Shown in pieces: positions 1 to 9,475 of a stretch of DNA of 64,000 nucleotides; positions within the stretch are counted from its first letter, which is position 1; every line of letters starts with the position of its first letter. The position numbers and the translations under genes were made by a program. This DNA is from Glycine soja (lineage: Eukaryota; Streptophyta; Magnoliopsida; Fabales; Fabaceae), in assembly GCF_004193775.1 (NCBI RefSeq), contig NC_041016.1, positions 37,473,334 to 37,537,333 of the forward strand, written 5' to 3'. Under the pieces are notes generated by a model, which was not told where the DNA came from, searched no databases, and saw nothing but the letters and a program-made list of their open reading frames with translations.

Positions 1-287
1 TAGTTCTAAGACATTCTTAGCTCTTTCGATACCTAAGTTCCTTTTGTTTGTTTATTTTCCCTTAATTTACTCAACGTAGACTTTAATGTCTAACCAATCT
101 AAGGGATTAAGAATTTCCTCCAATATAAGCCTTTGAATTATTTAGTTAGAGATATAACATAAGCGTTTATGCTATAAAGTGGAGGAATTCTCATTTATTT
201 TGCATTTTGTACCACGCGAACCCGTTTGCAATAGGAACACTCAATATCAATTAAAGACCCATAACCAACAAAATTTCAATCATAAGA

Positions 288-437
288 AATAGAAATAGAA
301 ATAGAAATACGATGCAACTTTATTGAATCTATCCAAAATAGAAATAGAAATTGAAATAAAAAAATACCTTTGTCTCATTTATTATTTCCAAATGAACAAT
401 CATAATTGAATCTATCCAAAATAGAAATAGAAATAGA
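288..437. repeat. AGAAAT simple repeat with a duplicated 28-bp block
   Basis: Runs of AGAAAT occur at about 288-308, 340-355 and 421-437. A block beginning TGAATCTATCCAAAATAG appears twice (about 324 and 408). No gene is visible in 1-450. Confidence 0.7.
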
Positions 438-738
438 AATTAACTTCCATCTAACATACGAAGACAAAGGAGATGCAGCGGAAGACAAAGGAGAATATGT
501 GAGAGGAGGCACCATCCACTAGGGAATAATCCATGGAAGAAGGAGCTTCACCACCAAGATGAGCCTTGGATAAGAAGCTTGGAGAGGATGCTTCAATGGA
601 GGAAAAGAAAGAGGGAGAGAAAGAGAGAGGGGGGAGCACGAAATTGAAGGAATAAAAGAGGTAGAGAAGTGGAACTTTGAAGTATGTCTCACAAGACTCT
701 CATTCATCAAAGTTACAATAAGTGTTACACATGCTTCT

Positions 739-746
739 ATTTATAG
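739..746 (-). promoter_or_regulatory. TATA box of element H LTR
   Basis: The minus strand reads TATAAATA, followed downstream by a pyrimidine-rich transcribed-leader-like stretch and preceded by the 27-bp repeats of U3. This is the usual LTR promoter arrangement; activity is inferred. Confidence 0.6.
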
Positions 747-755
747 ACTAGGTAG

Positions 756-863
756 CTTCCTTGAGAAGCTTTCTTGAGAAAACTTCCTTGAGAAGCTTTC
801 TTGAGAAAACTTCCTTGAGAAGCTTCTTTGAGAAAACTTCCTTGAGAAGCTAGAGCTTATCTA
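756..863. repeat. 27-bp tandem repeat in H LTR U3, four units
   Basis: Units begin CTTCCTTGAGAAGC at 756, 783, 810 and 837, an exact 27-bp period. Each contains two TTGAGAA cores. Diverged copies continue to about 920 and resume at 10690, beyond the SIRE-a insertion. The position just upstream of the TATA box suggests promoter-proximal enhancer-type repeats. Confidence 0.85.
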
Positions 864-1287
864 CACATACCCCTCTCATAACTAAGCTCACCTCCTTGAG
901 AAGCTTCCTTAAGAAGATTCCTTGAAATTCTGATACTGGGGACAGATGTCGTACAGGATGTCACGACATCACGCTTCAGAACATGCAGATTATATTTGAC
1001 AGTGTGTACAGTTTAAACAAATAAATAACACAAGAGAATTGTTAACCCAGTTCGGTGCAACCTCACCTACATCTGGGGGCTACCAAGCCAGGGAGGAAAT
1101 CCACTAAAATAGTGTTAGTTCAAGGTCTAACAGCCACTGTTTACAACCTTCTCACCTAACCACTACCCGTGCGACCTCTACCTAAGAGCCACTCTTAGAT
1201 ATGAGAAACCCCGCTCACTCCCTCTCAATCACACTCCCGTGTTTACAAACAAATCAAAGACACACCAGAGATTGCTCTCTGAACAAT

Positions 1288-1367
1288 AGAGATCAACTCT
1301 ACACACTAGAGATCAACTCTACACACAAGAGATCAACTCTACACACAAGAGATCAACTCTACACACT
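1288..1367. repeat. 20-bp tandem repeat x4 inside SIRE-a LTR
   Basis: Four units begin AGAGATCAACTCTACACAC at 1288, 1308, 1328 and 1348. The same array is in the 5' LTR (about 9841-9920). SIRE-b has one unit. In the minus-strand LTR this is downstream of the TATA box, so it probably lies in the transcribed R/U5 part. Confidence 0.9.
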
Positions 1368-1486
1368 CAGGTCCAACACTTGATGTTAGGGTACCATCAA
1401 GGTGGCTCACAAAACACTCAAGTCCCACAACTCACAAAACAACTCTTCAATCCCGGACTTGGTACAGAACTCGTGCAGCCTCCATG

Positions 1487-1494
1487 ATTATATA
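1487..1494 (-). promoter_or_regulatory. TATA box in SIRE-a 3' LTR
   Basis: The minus strand reads TATATAAT. This is the 3' LTR counterpart of the promoter copy in the 5' LTR. Confidence 0.55.
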
Positions 1495-1744
1495 GCCATG
1501 TGCGTTTCTGGGCTACAACTGCTTGTGCTGGATGAGATCTATCATTTTCCTGAAAATCTGCACTTAAAGATCTAAAAGATACAGTTTGATCTTTTAGTTT
1601 TTATCTTTAATCTTTAATCCCTGAACGAACTCTTCTACTTTGAAATTCGAACTTTAATTATCTTTTAATTCGTTCCTAAAGATAGATCATCTAATCTCTT
1701 GCTAACTGCACAATAATCTGTTAAAGATATAACAGATTTATGTG

Positions 1745-1960
1745 TCCAGTATTTTCGGGCAAGATGTCAGGACATCGTATCCGACATCGTGGATCCTGCA
1801 GCTTCAATGCTTCATTTGACATTTTATCTTGACTTATGCATTGTGCAGCAACTCCAGTATTTTCGGGCAGGATGTCAGGACATTGTATCCGACATCGTGG
1901 ATCCTGCAACTTCAATTCTTCATTTGACATTTTATCTTGCCTTGTGCATTGTGCAGCCCG
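1745..1960. repeat. 108-bp tandem duplication inside SIRE-a LTR
   Basis: Two units start TCCAGTATTTTCGGGCA at 1745 and 1853. Each contains one copy of the three-half-site GATGTC/GACATC motif (1763-1788 and 1871-1896). SIRE-b has a single unit. Together with the 20-bp array this explains nearly all the LTR length difference. Confidence 0.9.
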
Positions 1961-2088
1961 ATCTTATTCCTTGACATAACGTTGGACATCATGTGCAGCA
2001 ACTCCAGCTTTCCTTCATTGTCTAAGTGCTTATGTTTTAACAAAATCTTAGCCAATCTTTTAAAACTCCGTAGAGCTAAGCACTAACA

Positions 2089-2100
2089 ATCTCCCCCTTT
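2089..2100 (-). promoter_or_regulatory. Primary polypurine tract of SIRE-a
   Basis: Minus strand AAAGGGGGAGAT abuts the 3' LTR start (TGTTAG). This is the expected plus-strand DNA primer site for reverse transcription. Confidence 0.85.
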
Positions 2101-2664
2101 GGCAAATTTTGTCTAAAACATACTTAGACACTTCCTGAGCAGGTACGAGCAGTTATGCAAGTGGGATCAGCAACTTTCATTATCAGAGTAATCAAGCACA
2201 GCGGAAATTCTTCAAGTTGCAAATCTACAAGTCTTCTCCAGGATGTCAAGACATCTCACGTGACATCAATTTTCTGCTTCTGCTCCCCCTGTCTTCATGC
2301 TTACTGCAGCATCTTCTATCAGCTACTAGTAGCTTACATCAGTCATCCTCAGCAGCAGCAGTCTCCCCCTCAAGATCATATTCATACAACTCCCCCTCAA
2401 AATCATGAATCATGCATACATCGTTTCCTACTGCCATACATCGTATCAATCATGCATAATACGACTATTGCATACATAGTATCCTACTGCTCAAAATCAT
2501 GCATAATAGCAAGCATAATACTATTACTCCCCCTTTTTAGACAGAATTTGACAAAAGTAGAATGCATGAACTTAAGGTGCAAATATTACAGACCAATAAC
2601 TAGTAATTGTTCAAGGGACATGCCCCTTTAGCTAGTAAAAGTAAAAAATATAAAGGTCTGATGA
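2101..2664 (-). other. SIRE-a 3' UTR: extra polypurine tracts and an inverted repeat
   Basis: No gene. The plus strand has further CTCCCCC runs at about 2285, 2365, 2391 and 2528, read as AGGGGGAG-type tracts on the minus strand. An imperfect inverted repeat of about 22 bp (2097-2118 with 2535-2557) brackets the region. One exact copy of the three-half-site motif lies at 2242-2267. Multiplied PPTs and a nearby inverted repeat have been reported as Sirevirus hallmarks. Confidence 0.75.
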
Positions 2665-4674
2665 TCATGGGGTGGCTTCAGAATCATCATCATCGGATTC
2701 TGTATCCTCTGCTGCATCTTCGTCATCGGCTTCTTCTTCTTCTTCCTCAGCTTCTTCACCATCATCAATGCCACTGTCTGAGAGTCTCTTGATCAGGCGT
2801 TCCAGCTCCATCTTCTTCTCTGTGTTGGCTTTGATGGTGGCTTCCAGCACCTTGCATGTGTCCTTGAGTTCAGCTATCAAAGCATCTTTGGACACAGCAC
2901 CTGAAGCAGCAGCTTTCCCTGATGTCGAGACAATGTCTGGGACATGTGTCCCCTCAAACAGTTTGTAATGCAGGGATAGAGGAGATTCTCTCTTCATCAC
3001 AGAGTCAGTGTAGTTTAACATATTGGGATGTTGACTCAACATAATGCCACACAATACAGTTGGGAAGGCAATGGGTAATTTAACAGCAAAAGATTCTGAA
3101 TGCTTAACAGTTTGATCAAAAATATAGTTTCCAAAATTAAATTTGGACTTGGTTCCAACAGCATACAGAAATTTACCCAAACCTGTGGCAACCGTGGATG
3201 TATGATTAGTGGGTACCCAGTTTGCAGCTCCAATCCTGTGCAGGATTGCATATTTCACACTTAGCTTCCCTGCAGACAGCTTCCCTTTCTTTGGCCAATG
3301 CTGGACTTGTTTGGCAGTGATTTCCTTGGCAATTTGATGCTCAGAAACAGCAATATCCACCACTCCATCTGTTGGTCTGTCTAGGTATTTGTTGATCACA
3401 GCAGGGGAGAATCTAACACACTTTCCTCTGACAAACACTTTCTGATAATCATCACTTTTTCTGTTTGTTATGTCAGAGGGAATGTTGACAATGAATTCCC
3501 TGACTAGGCCTTCATAACAGTCTCCCAACTTGGTGACTGTCTTCAGTAGTCCAGCAGCCTTGATGAGGTCCATGGTCTCCTTGCAATCCAAGGCATCTCT
3601 TCCCAGTTCTCTTTCAACCGCAAGTCTGCGTTGATACACATATTTCCACTTTTCAACATTGCCAATGGAGTGGAAAGAGATGTTGTCCAATGGTGCATCA
3701 GGAACATTTCCAGGCACCTTTCTCCCAGATTTCTTGGCCCTCTTTGATGTCGAGACATCTAGTTCGACATCATCATCAGAATCGGATGAGGAAATTTCTT
3801 TCCTCTTCTTGGAGGGGATTGCAACCTTGCTCCTTCTGGATGTGGTAGGAGTGATTGGAGTGCTCTTCTTCTGGGCCATAGTTTTGATTCGTCCAGACCT
3901 CTTGATGGGGGTTTTTCCCTTTCTGCTTTGTAGTCTTTCTACAATGCCAGGTGCCAACTTGTTGGCAATGGGTTCCTCATCAGATTCTACCTCTTCAAGG
4001 TCAATGAGGTCACCTGGAGCAGGTTCTGGTGCCCTTGGTGCAGGGGTCTTCTCTGTGGCTTGATCTTCTTCTTCTGTTGATTCCTCTTCACTGGGTGAAG
4101 GGAGGGCTTCAGCATTTGGAGCGGAAGATGTCGGAACATCTTTCTCAACATCAGGCACAGAAACATTCGGGGTGGAGGATGTTGGAACATCTTCACCAGC
4201 ATCAGGAACAGAGGCGTCTTTCAAAATGCTACTCACAATACTGCGGATTTTCTTGTCCATCTCCGTGTCTACTTCCCTAGGTCTTGTTGCAAGGCTAGGG
4301 TTTTCCGCAATCTTCACTCCCTGTTGTCTTCTGGGAACCAGTTTCTCAGGGACAGAAGCTTGACCAGGAATTATTTGTATGGGTTGGATGTTGAATTCTG
4401 GTTGTTCCTGGTGCGGAGATGATGGTACAGAGGGTGAACCAGAAGCTGAAGTTTCTTTTGGTGAGGTAGCCATGGAGAAGCAGAGCGTTTGGAATGGTTT
4501 CGTGAATTTCTGAGAGCTATTGGGAAATGCTGATGAAAACACGAATGCCACGAAAATATAAATTTGAATGAGGAATGTAGAGGGACGTGTGAAGCAACGG
4601 TCGAATTTGCTTTGTAGTGAACGTGCTATTAATGTTAAGTGATACGTTTGAGCACGTTCAGATTGCAGTAGCTG
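2665..4674 (-). CDS. Sirevirus envelope-like protein, SIRE-a (reached by UAG readthrough)
   Basis: The frame is open from the codon after the gag-pol UAG (4674) to the stop at 2665: 41 linker codons, then 628 codons from an in-frame GTG at 4551. The first ATG is 26 codons further in (protein MATSPKE). There is no independent ATG near the pol stop, so expression as a Pol fusion by readthrough is the natural reading, as published for SIRE1. The N-terminal third is Pro/Ser/Glu-rich with basic clusters (SKKRKE, KRAKKSGRK). A central folded region (about residues 290-520) contains EFIVN, VRGK and INKYL. A short coiled coil follows, then a very acidic tail. I see no signal peptide and no convincing membrane helix, so envelope is a positional name. 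A 17-residue repeat (DVPTSS core) occurs twice here but once in SIRE-b. Confidence 0.85.
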   Translation of the reverse strand, partial: QLLQSERAQTYHLTLIARSLQSKFDRCFTRPSTFLIQIYIFVAFVFSSAFPNSSQKFTKPFQTLCFSMATSPKETSASGSPSVPSSPHQEQPEFNIQPIQIIPGQASVPEKLVPRRQQGVKIAENPSLATRPREVDTEMDKKIRSIVSSILKDASVPDAGEDVPTSSTPNVSVPDVEKDVPTSSAPNAEALPSPSEEESTEEEDQATEKTPAPRAPEPAPGDLIDLEEVESDEEPIANKLAPGIVERLQSRKGKTPIKRSGRIKTMAQKKSTPITPTTSRRSKVAIPSKKRKEISSSDSDDDVELDVSTSKRAKKSGRKVPGNVPDAPLDNISFHSIGNVEKWKYVYQRRLAVERELGRDALDCKETMDLIKAAGLLKTVTKLGDCYEGLVREFIVNIPSDITNRKSDDYQKVFVRGKCVRFSPAVINKYLDRPTDGVVDIAVSEHQIAKEITAKQVQHWPKKGKLSAGKLSVKYAILHRIGAANWVPTNHTSTVATGLGKFLYAVGTKSKFNFGNYIFDQTVKHSESFAVKLPIAFPTVLCGIMLSQHPNMLNYTDSVMKRESPLSLHYKLFEGTHVPDIVSTSGKAAASGAVSKDALIAELKDTCKVLEATIKANTEKKMELERLIKRLSDSGIDDGEEAEEEEEEADDEDAAEDTESDDDDSEATP

Positions 4675-4677
4675 CTA
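4666..4677 (-). promoter_or_regulatory. Leaky stop context UAG-CAG-CUA between pol and envelope-like ORF (SIRE-a)
   Basis: The gag-pol stop (4677-4675) is followed by CAG CTA, matching the tobamovirus-type readthrough consensus UAG-CAR-YYA. The downstream frame stays open for about 670 codons. SIRE-b keeps the context with a synonymous change. Confidence 0.85.
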
Positions 4678-7600
4678 TAATTCCTCTAGCAGACAAATGC
4701 CCAGCTTGCCCCTCAGTTTTTCAAACTGTTTTGCATCCAATGCCTTTGTGAAAATATCTGCTATTTGTTCCTCAGTGTCAACATGCTCCAGTGTGATAAC
4801 TTTATCATCAACAAGCTCTCTGATATAGTGATGTCTAATGTCAATGTGCTTGGTTCTGCTGTGTTGCACAGGATTTTTTGAAATATTAATAGCACTTAAG
4901 TTGTCACAGTATAATGTCATGACATCTTGTTCGACATTGTACTCCTTGAGCATCTGCTTCATCCAAACCAGTTGTGAACAACTGCTTCCTGCTGCAATAT
5001 ACTCTGCTTCTGCAGTAGATAGGGACACACAGTTCTGCTTCTTGCTGAACCATGAAATAAGATTGGTTCCCAAATAGAAACATCCACCAGAAGTGCTTTT
5101 TCTGTCATCTGCACTTCCAGCCCAATCAGCATCACAATACCCAACCAGCATTGAATCTGAACAATGACAGTACATAATCCCATAGTCACTGGTGCCATTT
5201 ACATATTTCAGAATTCTCTTTACTTGAGTCAAGTGACTTATCTTAGGATTGGCTTGATATCTTGCACAAACACCTACTGCATAGGTGATGTCGGGTCTGC
5301 TAGCTGTTAAATATAGTAAGCTCCCAATCATGCTTCTGTACAGACTTTGATCAACACTGGTGCCAGCTTCATCTTTTGACAGCTTCAAGTGAGTAGGTGC
5401 AGGTGTTCTTTTATGGCTGGCATTCTCCATCCCAAACTTCTTGACAATGTTCTTTGCATACTTGCTTTGTGAGAGGAATATGGAGTCTTCCATCTGCTTC
5501 ACTTGAAGTCCCAGAAAATAAGTCAGCTCTCCAACAAGACTCATCTCAAATTCAGATTGCATCTGTTGAACAAAATGTCGAAGCATCTCATTCGACATCC
5601 CTCCAAACACAATGTCATCAACATATATCTGTGCTATCATCAAGTTTTCAGCATCTTGCTTGACAAAGAGAGTCTTGTCAATTCCTCCCTTCCTATACCC
5701 TTGCTGAGTTAGGAACTCTGTTAGCCTTTCATACCAAGCTCTTGGAGCTTGCTTCAATCCATAGAGAGCCTTCTTGAGCCTGTATACATGATCTGGATGA
5801 GTTGGATCTACAAATCCCTTTGGCTGCTCCACATAGGCTTCTTCATTCAGGTATCCATTCAGAAACGCGCTCTTCACATCCATTTGGTACAGCTTGAATT
5901 TGAGGATGCAAGCTACACCAAGTAACAATCTAATGGACTCAAGTCTAGCAACTGGGGCAAACGTTTCATCAAAGTCTACACCTTCAATCTGAGTGTAGCC
6001 TTGAGCAACAAGTCTGGCCTTGTTTCTGGTTATAACACCTTCTTCATTGGTTTTGTTCTTGAAGATCCACTTGGTGCCAATCACATTAGTTCCCTCGGGT
6101 CTCGGAACTAGCTCCCAGACTTCATTCCTTTTGAATTGCTCCAATTCTTCTTGCATAGCATTGATCCAGAACTCATCAGTCAGTGCCTCTTTTACATTCT
6201 TGGGCTCAATTTTGGAGACAAAACATGAGTTGGAGACAATCTCAATCTCCCTTGATCTTGTAGTGACTCCTCTGTTTGGATCTCCTATAATCAGCTCCTT
6301 GGGGTGCATCTTCTGGATTCTAATGGAGGGTCCCTTGTCGGGTTGGTTGATGTTTGATTCATCTGTAGCAGAATCAGAGTTTTCTGCATTTTCTGCACTT
6401 TTAGCTGTATCTGCTACATTGTCTCCCGATGTTCTGACATCTTCTTCGACATCCTTCTTTCTTGCTGGAGTTAGATCATCAACAACCACATTGATGGATT
6501 CCATCACAGTTCTGGTTCTGGAATTGAATACTCTATATGCTCTGCTGTTTGTAGAGTATCCCAGGAATATTCCTGCATCACTCTTGGGATCCATCTTTCT
6601 CCTTTGCTCTCTATCTGCCAAAATGTAACATGGACTTCCAAAGATGTGGAAGTGCTTGACAGTTGGCTTCCTCCCTTTCCAGATTTCATACAGTGTGGTT
6701 GGAGTCCCTCTTCTCAGTGTGACTCTGTTGTGGATGTAGCATGCTGTGTTCATGGCTTCAGCCCAGAGATTATAGGGAAGTTCTTTGGCATGAAGCATGA
6801 CCCTAGCAGCCTCTTGCAAAGTCCTGTTTTTCCTCTCAACTATGCCATTCTGTTGTGGTGTAATGGCTGCAGAGAACTCATGAGTGATGCCTTCAGATGT
6901 GCAGAATTCAGTAAACCTGCTGTTTTCAAACTCTCTGCCATGGTCACTCCTGATTCTCTTGATGACACAGTCTTTTTCTCTTTGAAGTCTTAGACTCAAC
7001 TCCTTGAATACTTCAAAGGTGTCTGATTTTTCTCTGATAAAGTTGACCCAGGTAAATCTGGAGAAATCATCCACAACAACATAGGCATACCTCTTTCCTC
7101 CAAGGCTTTCAACTTGCATAGGCCCCATCAAGTCCATGTGAAGTAGTTCCAGCACCCTGGAAGTGGTCTGATGTTGAAGCTTCTGGTGGGACATCTTGAC
7201 TTGCTTTCCAATCTGACATTCACCACAAATTCTGCCTTCTTCTATTTTCAGATTGGGAATGCCTCTAACAGCACCTTTGTCAATGATTTTCTTCATGCCT
7301 CTTAAGTGCAGATGTCCAAATCTTTGATGCCATATTCTGACTTCATCTTCTTTGGAGGATAGACATGTGGAGGAGTAACTGGTTTCTTGAGGTGTCCATA
7401 GGTAACAGTTGTCCTTTGATCTGCTGCCCTTCATTAGAACTTCACTCTTCTCATTTGTCACCAAGCATTCTGACTTTGTGAAGTTTACATTGAATCCTTC
7501 ATCACACAGCTGACTGATGCTGATCAAGTTTGCAGTCAGTCCCTTCACCAGCAGTACTTTGTCCAGTCTAGGAAGTCCATCATGAACTAGCTTTCCCATT

Positions 7601-9417
7601 CCAGTGATCTTTCCTTTAGAACCATCTCCAAATGTCACATAGCTAGTGGAGCAAGGTTCAACGTTCACCAGGAATTCTTTGACTCCTGTCATGTGTCTGG
7701 AACAGCCGCTATCTAGGTACCAATCTTCCTTAGCTGATGCTCTAAGTGAAGTATGAACAACAAGACTGACCATCTTGTGTTTTGGAACCCACATCATCTT
7801 CTGTCTGCTGCTGCTACTTTGAGATCCATGATGTGGATGGCCATGTAGATGATAGCAAAAGGGCTTTATGTGACCATACTTGCCACAGTAGTGACACCTC
7901 CACTTCTTTCTTTTACTTCTTTTACTCTTTTTCTGCTGCGTTCCATGATGTCGAGACCGATGTTGTGACATCGTGGCTCCAGTGCTGTTTTTGGCAGGAA
8001 CAAATCCTGTCATGGTTATTCTGCCAGCAGATTTAGGATTAAACCCAAGTCCTCTCTGGTTTCCAACATTCTTCCCAAGCTGTAGCACCTCATCAAGCAT
8101 ATCTGAGCCTTTATTCAGCATCTTTATTGATTTGGTCATGTTTTCCAGTTTAGAGTTCAGAAAACCGACTTCTCCTTTAAGCTCAGAGATCTCCTCTTCA
8201 TGTGCCTCCTTCTCAGCCTCCAGATTTGCAATGACCTTCTTTAGTTGTGCTTCTTGCTGAAGAATCTTCTCACTTTTGATGCATAGTTCTCTATAGGATA
8301 TAGCAAGCTCATCAAAAGTGATTTCACTATCTGTATCACTTGAATCTTCAGCAGATTCAAATCTCCCAGTGAGTGCATTCACATCTCTGTCAGAATCACT
8401 TTCTTGTTCACTCTCTGTATCATCAGACCGACATACAGAAAGTCCTTTCCTCTGCTTCTTGAGATGAGTGGGACATTCAGCTATGATGTGTCCATAGCCT
8501 TTACACCCATGGCATTGAATTCCTTTGCTGTGACTGGGCTTTTCATCTGATCTTTTCTGGTCTTTACTACCTTTCCTGATGTCGAAAGGGATGTTCTGGA
8601 CATGTGGTTTCTGCCTCCTGTCCATTCTGTTCAGCACTTTGTTGAACTGCTTTCCAAGGAGCACAACTGCATTAGCCAGTCCTTCATCAGTATCCAGGTC
8701 ATACTCATCTTCTTCTCCTTCATCATTGGACACGAACGCCAAGTTCTTACTCTTCTTTTCAGCCCTATCCGAGAGTCCTAGCTCAAAGGTTTGAAGGGAA
8801 CCAATGAGTTCATCTACTCTCATGTTGCAAATGTCTTGGGCCTCCTCTATTGCAGTGACTTTCATGTCAAATCTCTTAGGCAAGGATCTGAGGATCTTTC
8901 TCACCAGCTTTTCATCTGTCATTCTCTCTCCCAAGGCAGTGCAAGCATTGGCAATTTCAAGAATGTTCATGTGGAAGTCATGAATACATTCTTCCTCCTT
9001 CATCTTCAGATTTTCGAATTTTGTAGCCAAGAGTTGCAATCTGGACATCTTCACTTTGGAGGTTCCTTCATGAGTGGTTTTCAGGATCTCCCATGCATCT
9101 TTGGCCACTGTGCATGTGTTGATTAGTCTGAAGATATTCTTGTCAACTCCATTGAATAGAGCATTCAAGGCTTTGGAGTTTCCAAGTGCCAATTCGTCTT
9201 CTTCTTTAGTCCAGTCTTCTTCTGGCTTCAATCCATCAGTGGGCTTTCCTTCTGTGTCCAGCATCTTGGGATGTTCCCAGCCTTTGATGACAGCTTTCCA
9301 GGTTCTGCTATCCAGTGATTTGAGGAAGGCCACCATTCTTGCTTTCCAGTATTCATAGTTGGTTCCATCAAGAATTGGTGGTCTGTTCACTGGTCCTCCT
9401 TCTTTCTCCATGTTCAT
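4675..9417 (-). CDS. Sirevirus Gag-Pol polyprotein (SIRE-a), intact, 1580 aa
   Basis: One open frame encodes all copia enzymes. Gag begins [11 protein letters not shown]; a CCHC knuckle ([14 protein letters not shown]) lies near residue 301, followed by a coiled-coil stretch and a second knuckle ([14 protein letters not shown]) near 506. Protease has DSG in [11 protein letters not shown] near 568. Integrase has the HHCC motif near 696, then catalytic D, D and E near 759 (HMDLMGP), 822 (RSDHGRE) and 859 ([10 protein letters not shown]). RT starts near 1080 and has YVDD near 1267. RNase H has CDADW near 1429, AEAEY near 1472 and YCDN near 1502. Integrase before RT marks copia. All catalytic residues I can identify are present, so this copy looks functional. 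The start is the first ATG after the PBS, with a 45-bp leader. Confidence 0.96.
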   Translation of the reverse strand: MNMEKEGGPVNRPPILDGTNYEYWKARMVAFLKSLDSRTWKAVIKGWEHPKMLDTEGKPTDGLKPEEDWTKEEDELALGNSKALNALFNGVDKNIFRLINTCTVAKDAWEILKTTHEGTSKVKMSRLQLLATKFENLKMKEEECIHDFHMNILEIANACTALGERMTDEKLVRKILRSLPKRFDMKVTAIEEAQDICNMRVDELIGSLQTFELGLSDRAEKKSKNLAFVSNDEGEEDEYDLDTDEGLANAVVLLGKQFNKVLNRMDRRQKPHVQNIPFDIRKGSKDQKRSDEKPSHSKGIQCHGCKGYGHIIAECPTHLKKQRKGLSVCRSDDTESEQESDSDRDVNALTGRFESAEDSSDTDSEITFDELAISYRELCIKSEKILQQEAQLKKVIANLEAEKEAHEEEISELKGEVGFLNSKLENMTKSIKMLNKGSDMLDEVLQLGKNVGNQRGLGFNPKSAGRITMTGFVPAKNSTGATMSQHRSRHHGTQQKKSKRSKRKKWRCHYCGKYGHIKPFCYHLHGHPHHGSQSSSSRQKMMWVPKHKMVSLVVHTSLRASAKEDWYLDSGCSRHMTGVKEFLVNVEPCSTSYVTFGDGSKGKITGMGKLVHDGLPRLDKVLLVKGLTANLISISQLCDEGFNVNFTKSECLVTNEKSEVLMKGSRSKDNCYLWTPQETSYSSTCLSSKEDEVRIWHQRFGHLHLRGMKKIIDKGAVRGIPNLKIEEGRICGECQIGKQVKMSHQKLQHQTTSRVLELLHMDLMGPMQVESLGGKRYAYVVVDDFSRFTWVNFIREKSDTFEVFKELSLRLQREKDCVIKRIRSDHGREFENSRFTEFCTSEGITHEFSAAITPQQNGIVERKNRTLQEAARVMLHAKELPYNLWAEAMNTACYIHNRVTLRRGTPTTLYEIWKGRKPTVKHFHIFGSPCYILADREQRRKMDPKSDAGIFLGYSTNSRAYRVFNSRTRTVMESINVVVDDLTPARKKDVEEDVRTSGDNVADTAKSAENAENSDSATDESNINQPDKGPSIRIQKMHPKELIIGDPNRGVTTRSREIEIVSNSCFVSKIEPKNVKEALTDEFWINAMQEELEQFKRNEVWELVPRPEGTNVIGTKWIFKNKTNEEGVITRNKARLVAQGYTQIEGVDFDETFAPVARLESIRLLLGVACILKFKLYQMDVKSAFLNGYLNEEAYVEQPKGFVDPTHPDHVYRLKKALYGLKQAPRAWYERLTEFLTQQGYRKGGIDKTLFVKQDAENLMIAQIYVDDIVFGGMSNEMLRHFVQQMQSEFEMSLVGELTYFLGLQVKQMEDSIFLSQSKYAKNIVKKFGMENASHKRTPAPTHLKLSKDEAGTSVDQSLYRSMIGSLLYLTASRPDITYAVGVCARYQANPKISHLTQVKRILKYVNGTSDYGIMYCHCSDSMLVGYCDADWAGSADDRKSTSGGCFYLGTNLISWFSKKQNCVSLSTAEAEYIAAGSSCSQLVWMKQMLKEYNVEQDVMTLYCDNLSAINISKNPVQHSRTKHIDIRHHYIRELVDDKVITLEHVDTEEQIADIFTKALDAKQFEKLRGKLGICLLEEL

Positions 9418-9461
9418 CAGAATTTATCTCCCTAGATCTCACTCAGTGATTTCGAGTGCAA

Positions 9462-9473
9462 GCTCTGATACCA
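9462..9473 (-). promoter_or_regulatory. Primer binding site of SIRE-a (initiator Met-tRNA)
   Basis: Minus strand TGGTATCAGAGC lies two bases after the 5' LTR end. It is the standard plant PBS complementary to the 3' end of initiator-methionine tRNA. Confidence 0.95.
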
Positions 9474-9475
9474 AT

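Larger units (their letters stand above)
1..922 (-). mobile_element. Host element H, distal part of its minus-strand 3' LTR (interrupted by SIRE-a)
   Basis: On the minus strand this reads as the downstream part of an LTR: a repeat-rich U3, a TATAAATA box and then a pyrimidine-rich leader. It continues H sequence found at 10647-11045; the two halves are separated by SIRE-a, and the 5-bp target duplication TTCCT (918-922 and 10642-10646) marks the split. Related sequence (TAGCTAAGCTCACC and TTGAGAAGC blocks) occurs on both sides, confirming one interrupted element. The far LTR end with its CA terminus could not be placed, so 1-450 may include some flanking DNA. Short ORFs here have no recognisable product. 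Confidence 0.7.
923..2088 (-). repeat. SIRE-a 3' LTR (1166 bp)
   Basis: Plus strand begins TGAAATTCTGATACTGGG and ends GCTAAGCACTAACA, so on the minus strand it runs TGTTAG...TTTCA. It is followed by the PPT at 2089. It carries a four-copy 20-bp repeat and a two-copy 108-bp repeat absent from the 1001-bp LTR of SIRE-b. Confidence 0.96.

Noticed and set aside
451..710. Ser/Phe-rich small ORFs on the minus strand near the window start
   Set aside because: They lie in the H LTR leader, are low-complexity and have no partner or similarity.
1721..1930. Small minus-strand ORF with a repeated LQDPRCRI segment in the SIRE-a LTR
   Set aside because: The protein repeat merely mirrors the 108-bp LTR duplication; it is absent from SIRE-b and lies in LTR sequence.
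2155..2631. 158-aa plus-strand ORF in the Sirevirus 3' UTR
   Set aside because: It is not conserved in SIRE-b, where the equivalent region is shorter and rearranged.
6020..6628. 202-aa plus-strand ORF
   Set aside because: It is antisense to the intact Sirevirus pol frame and recurs in SIRE-b only because pol is conserved.
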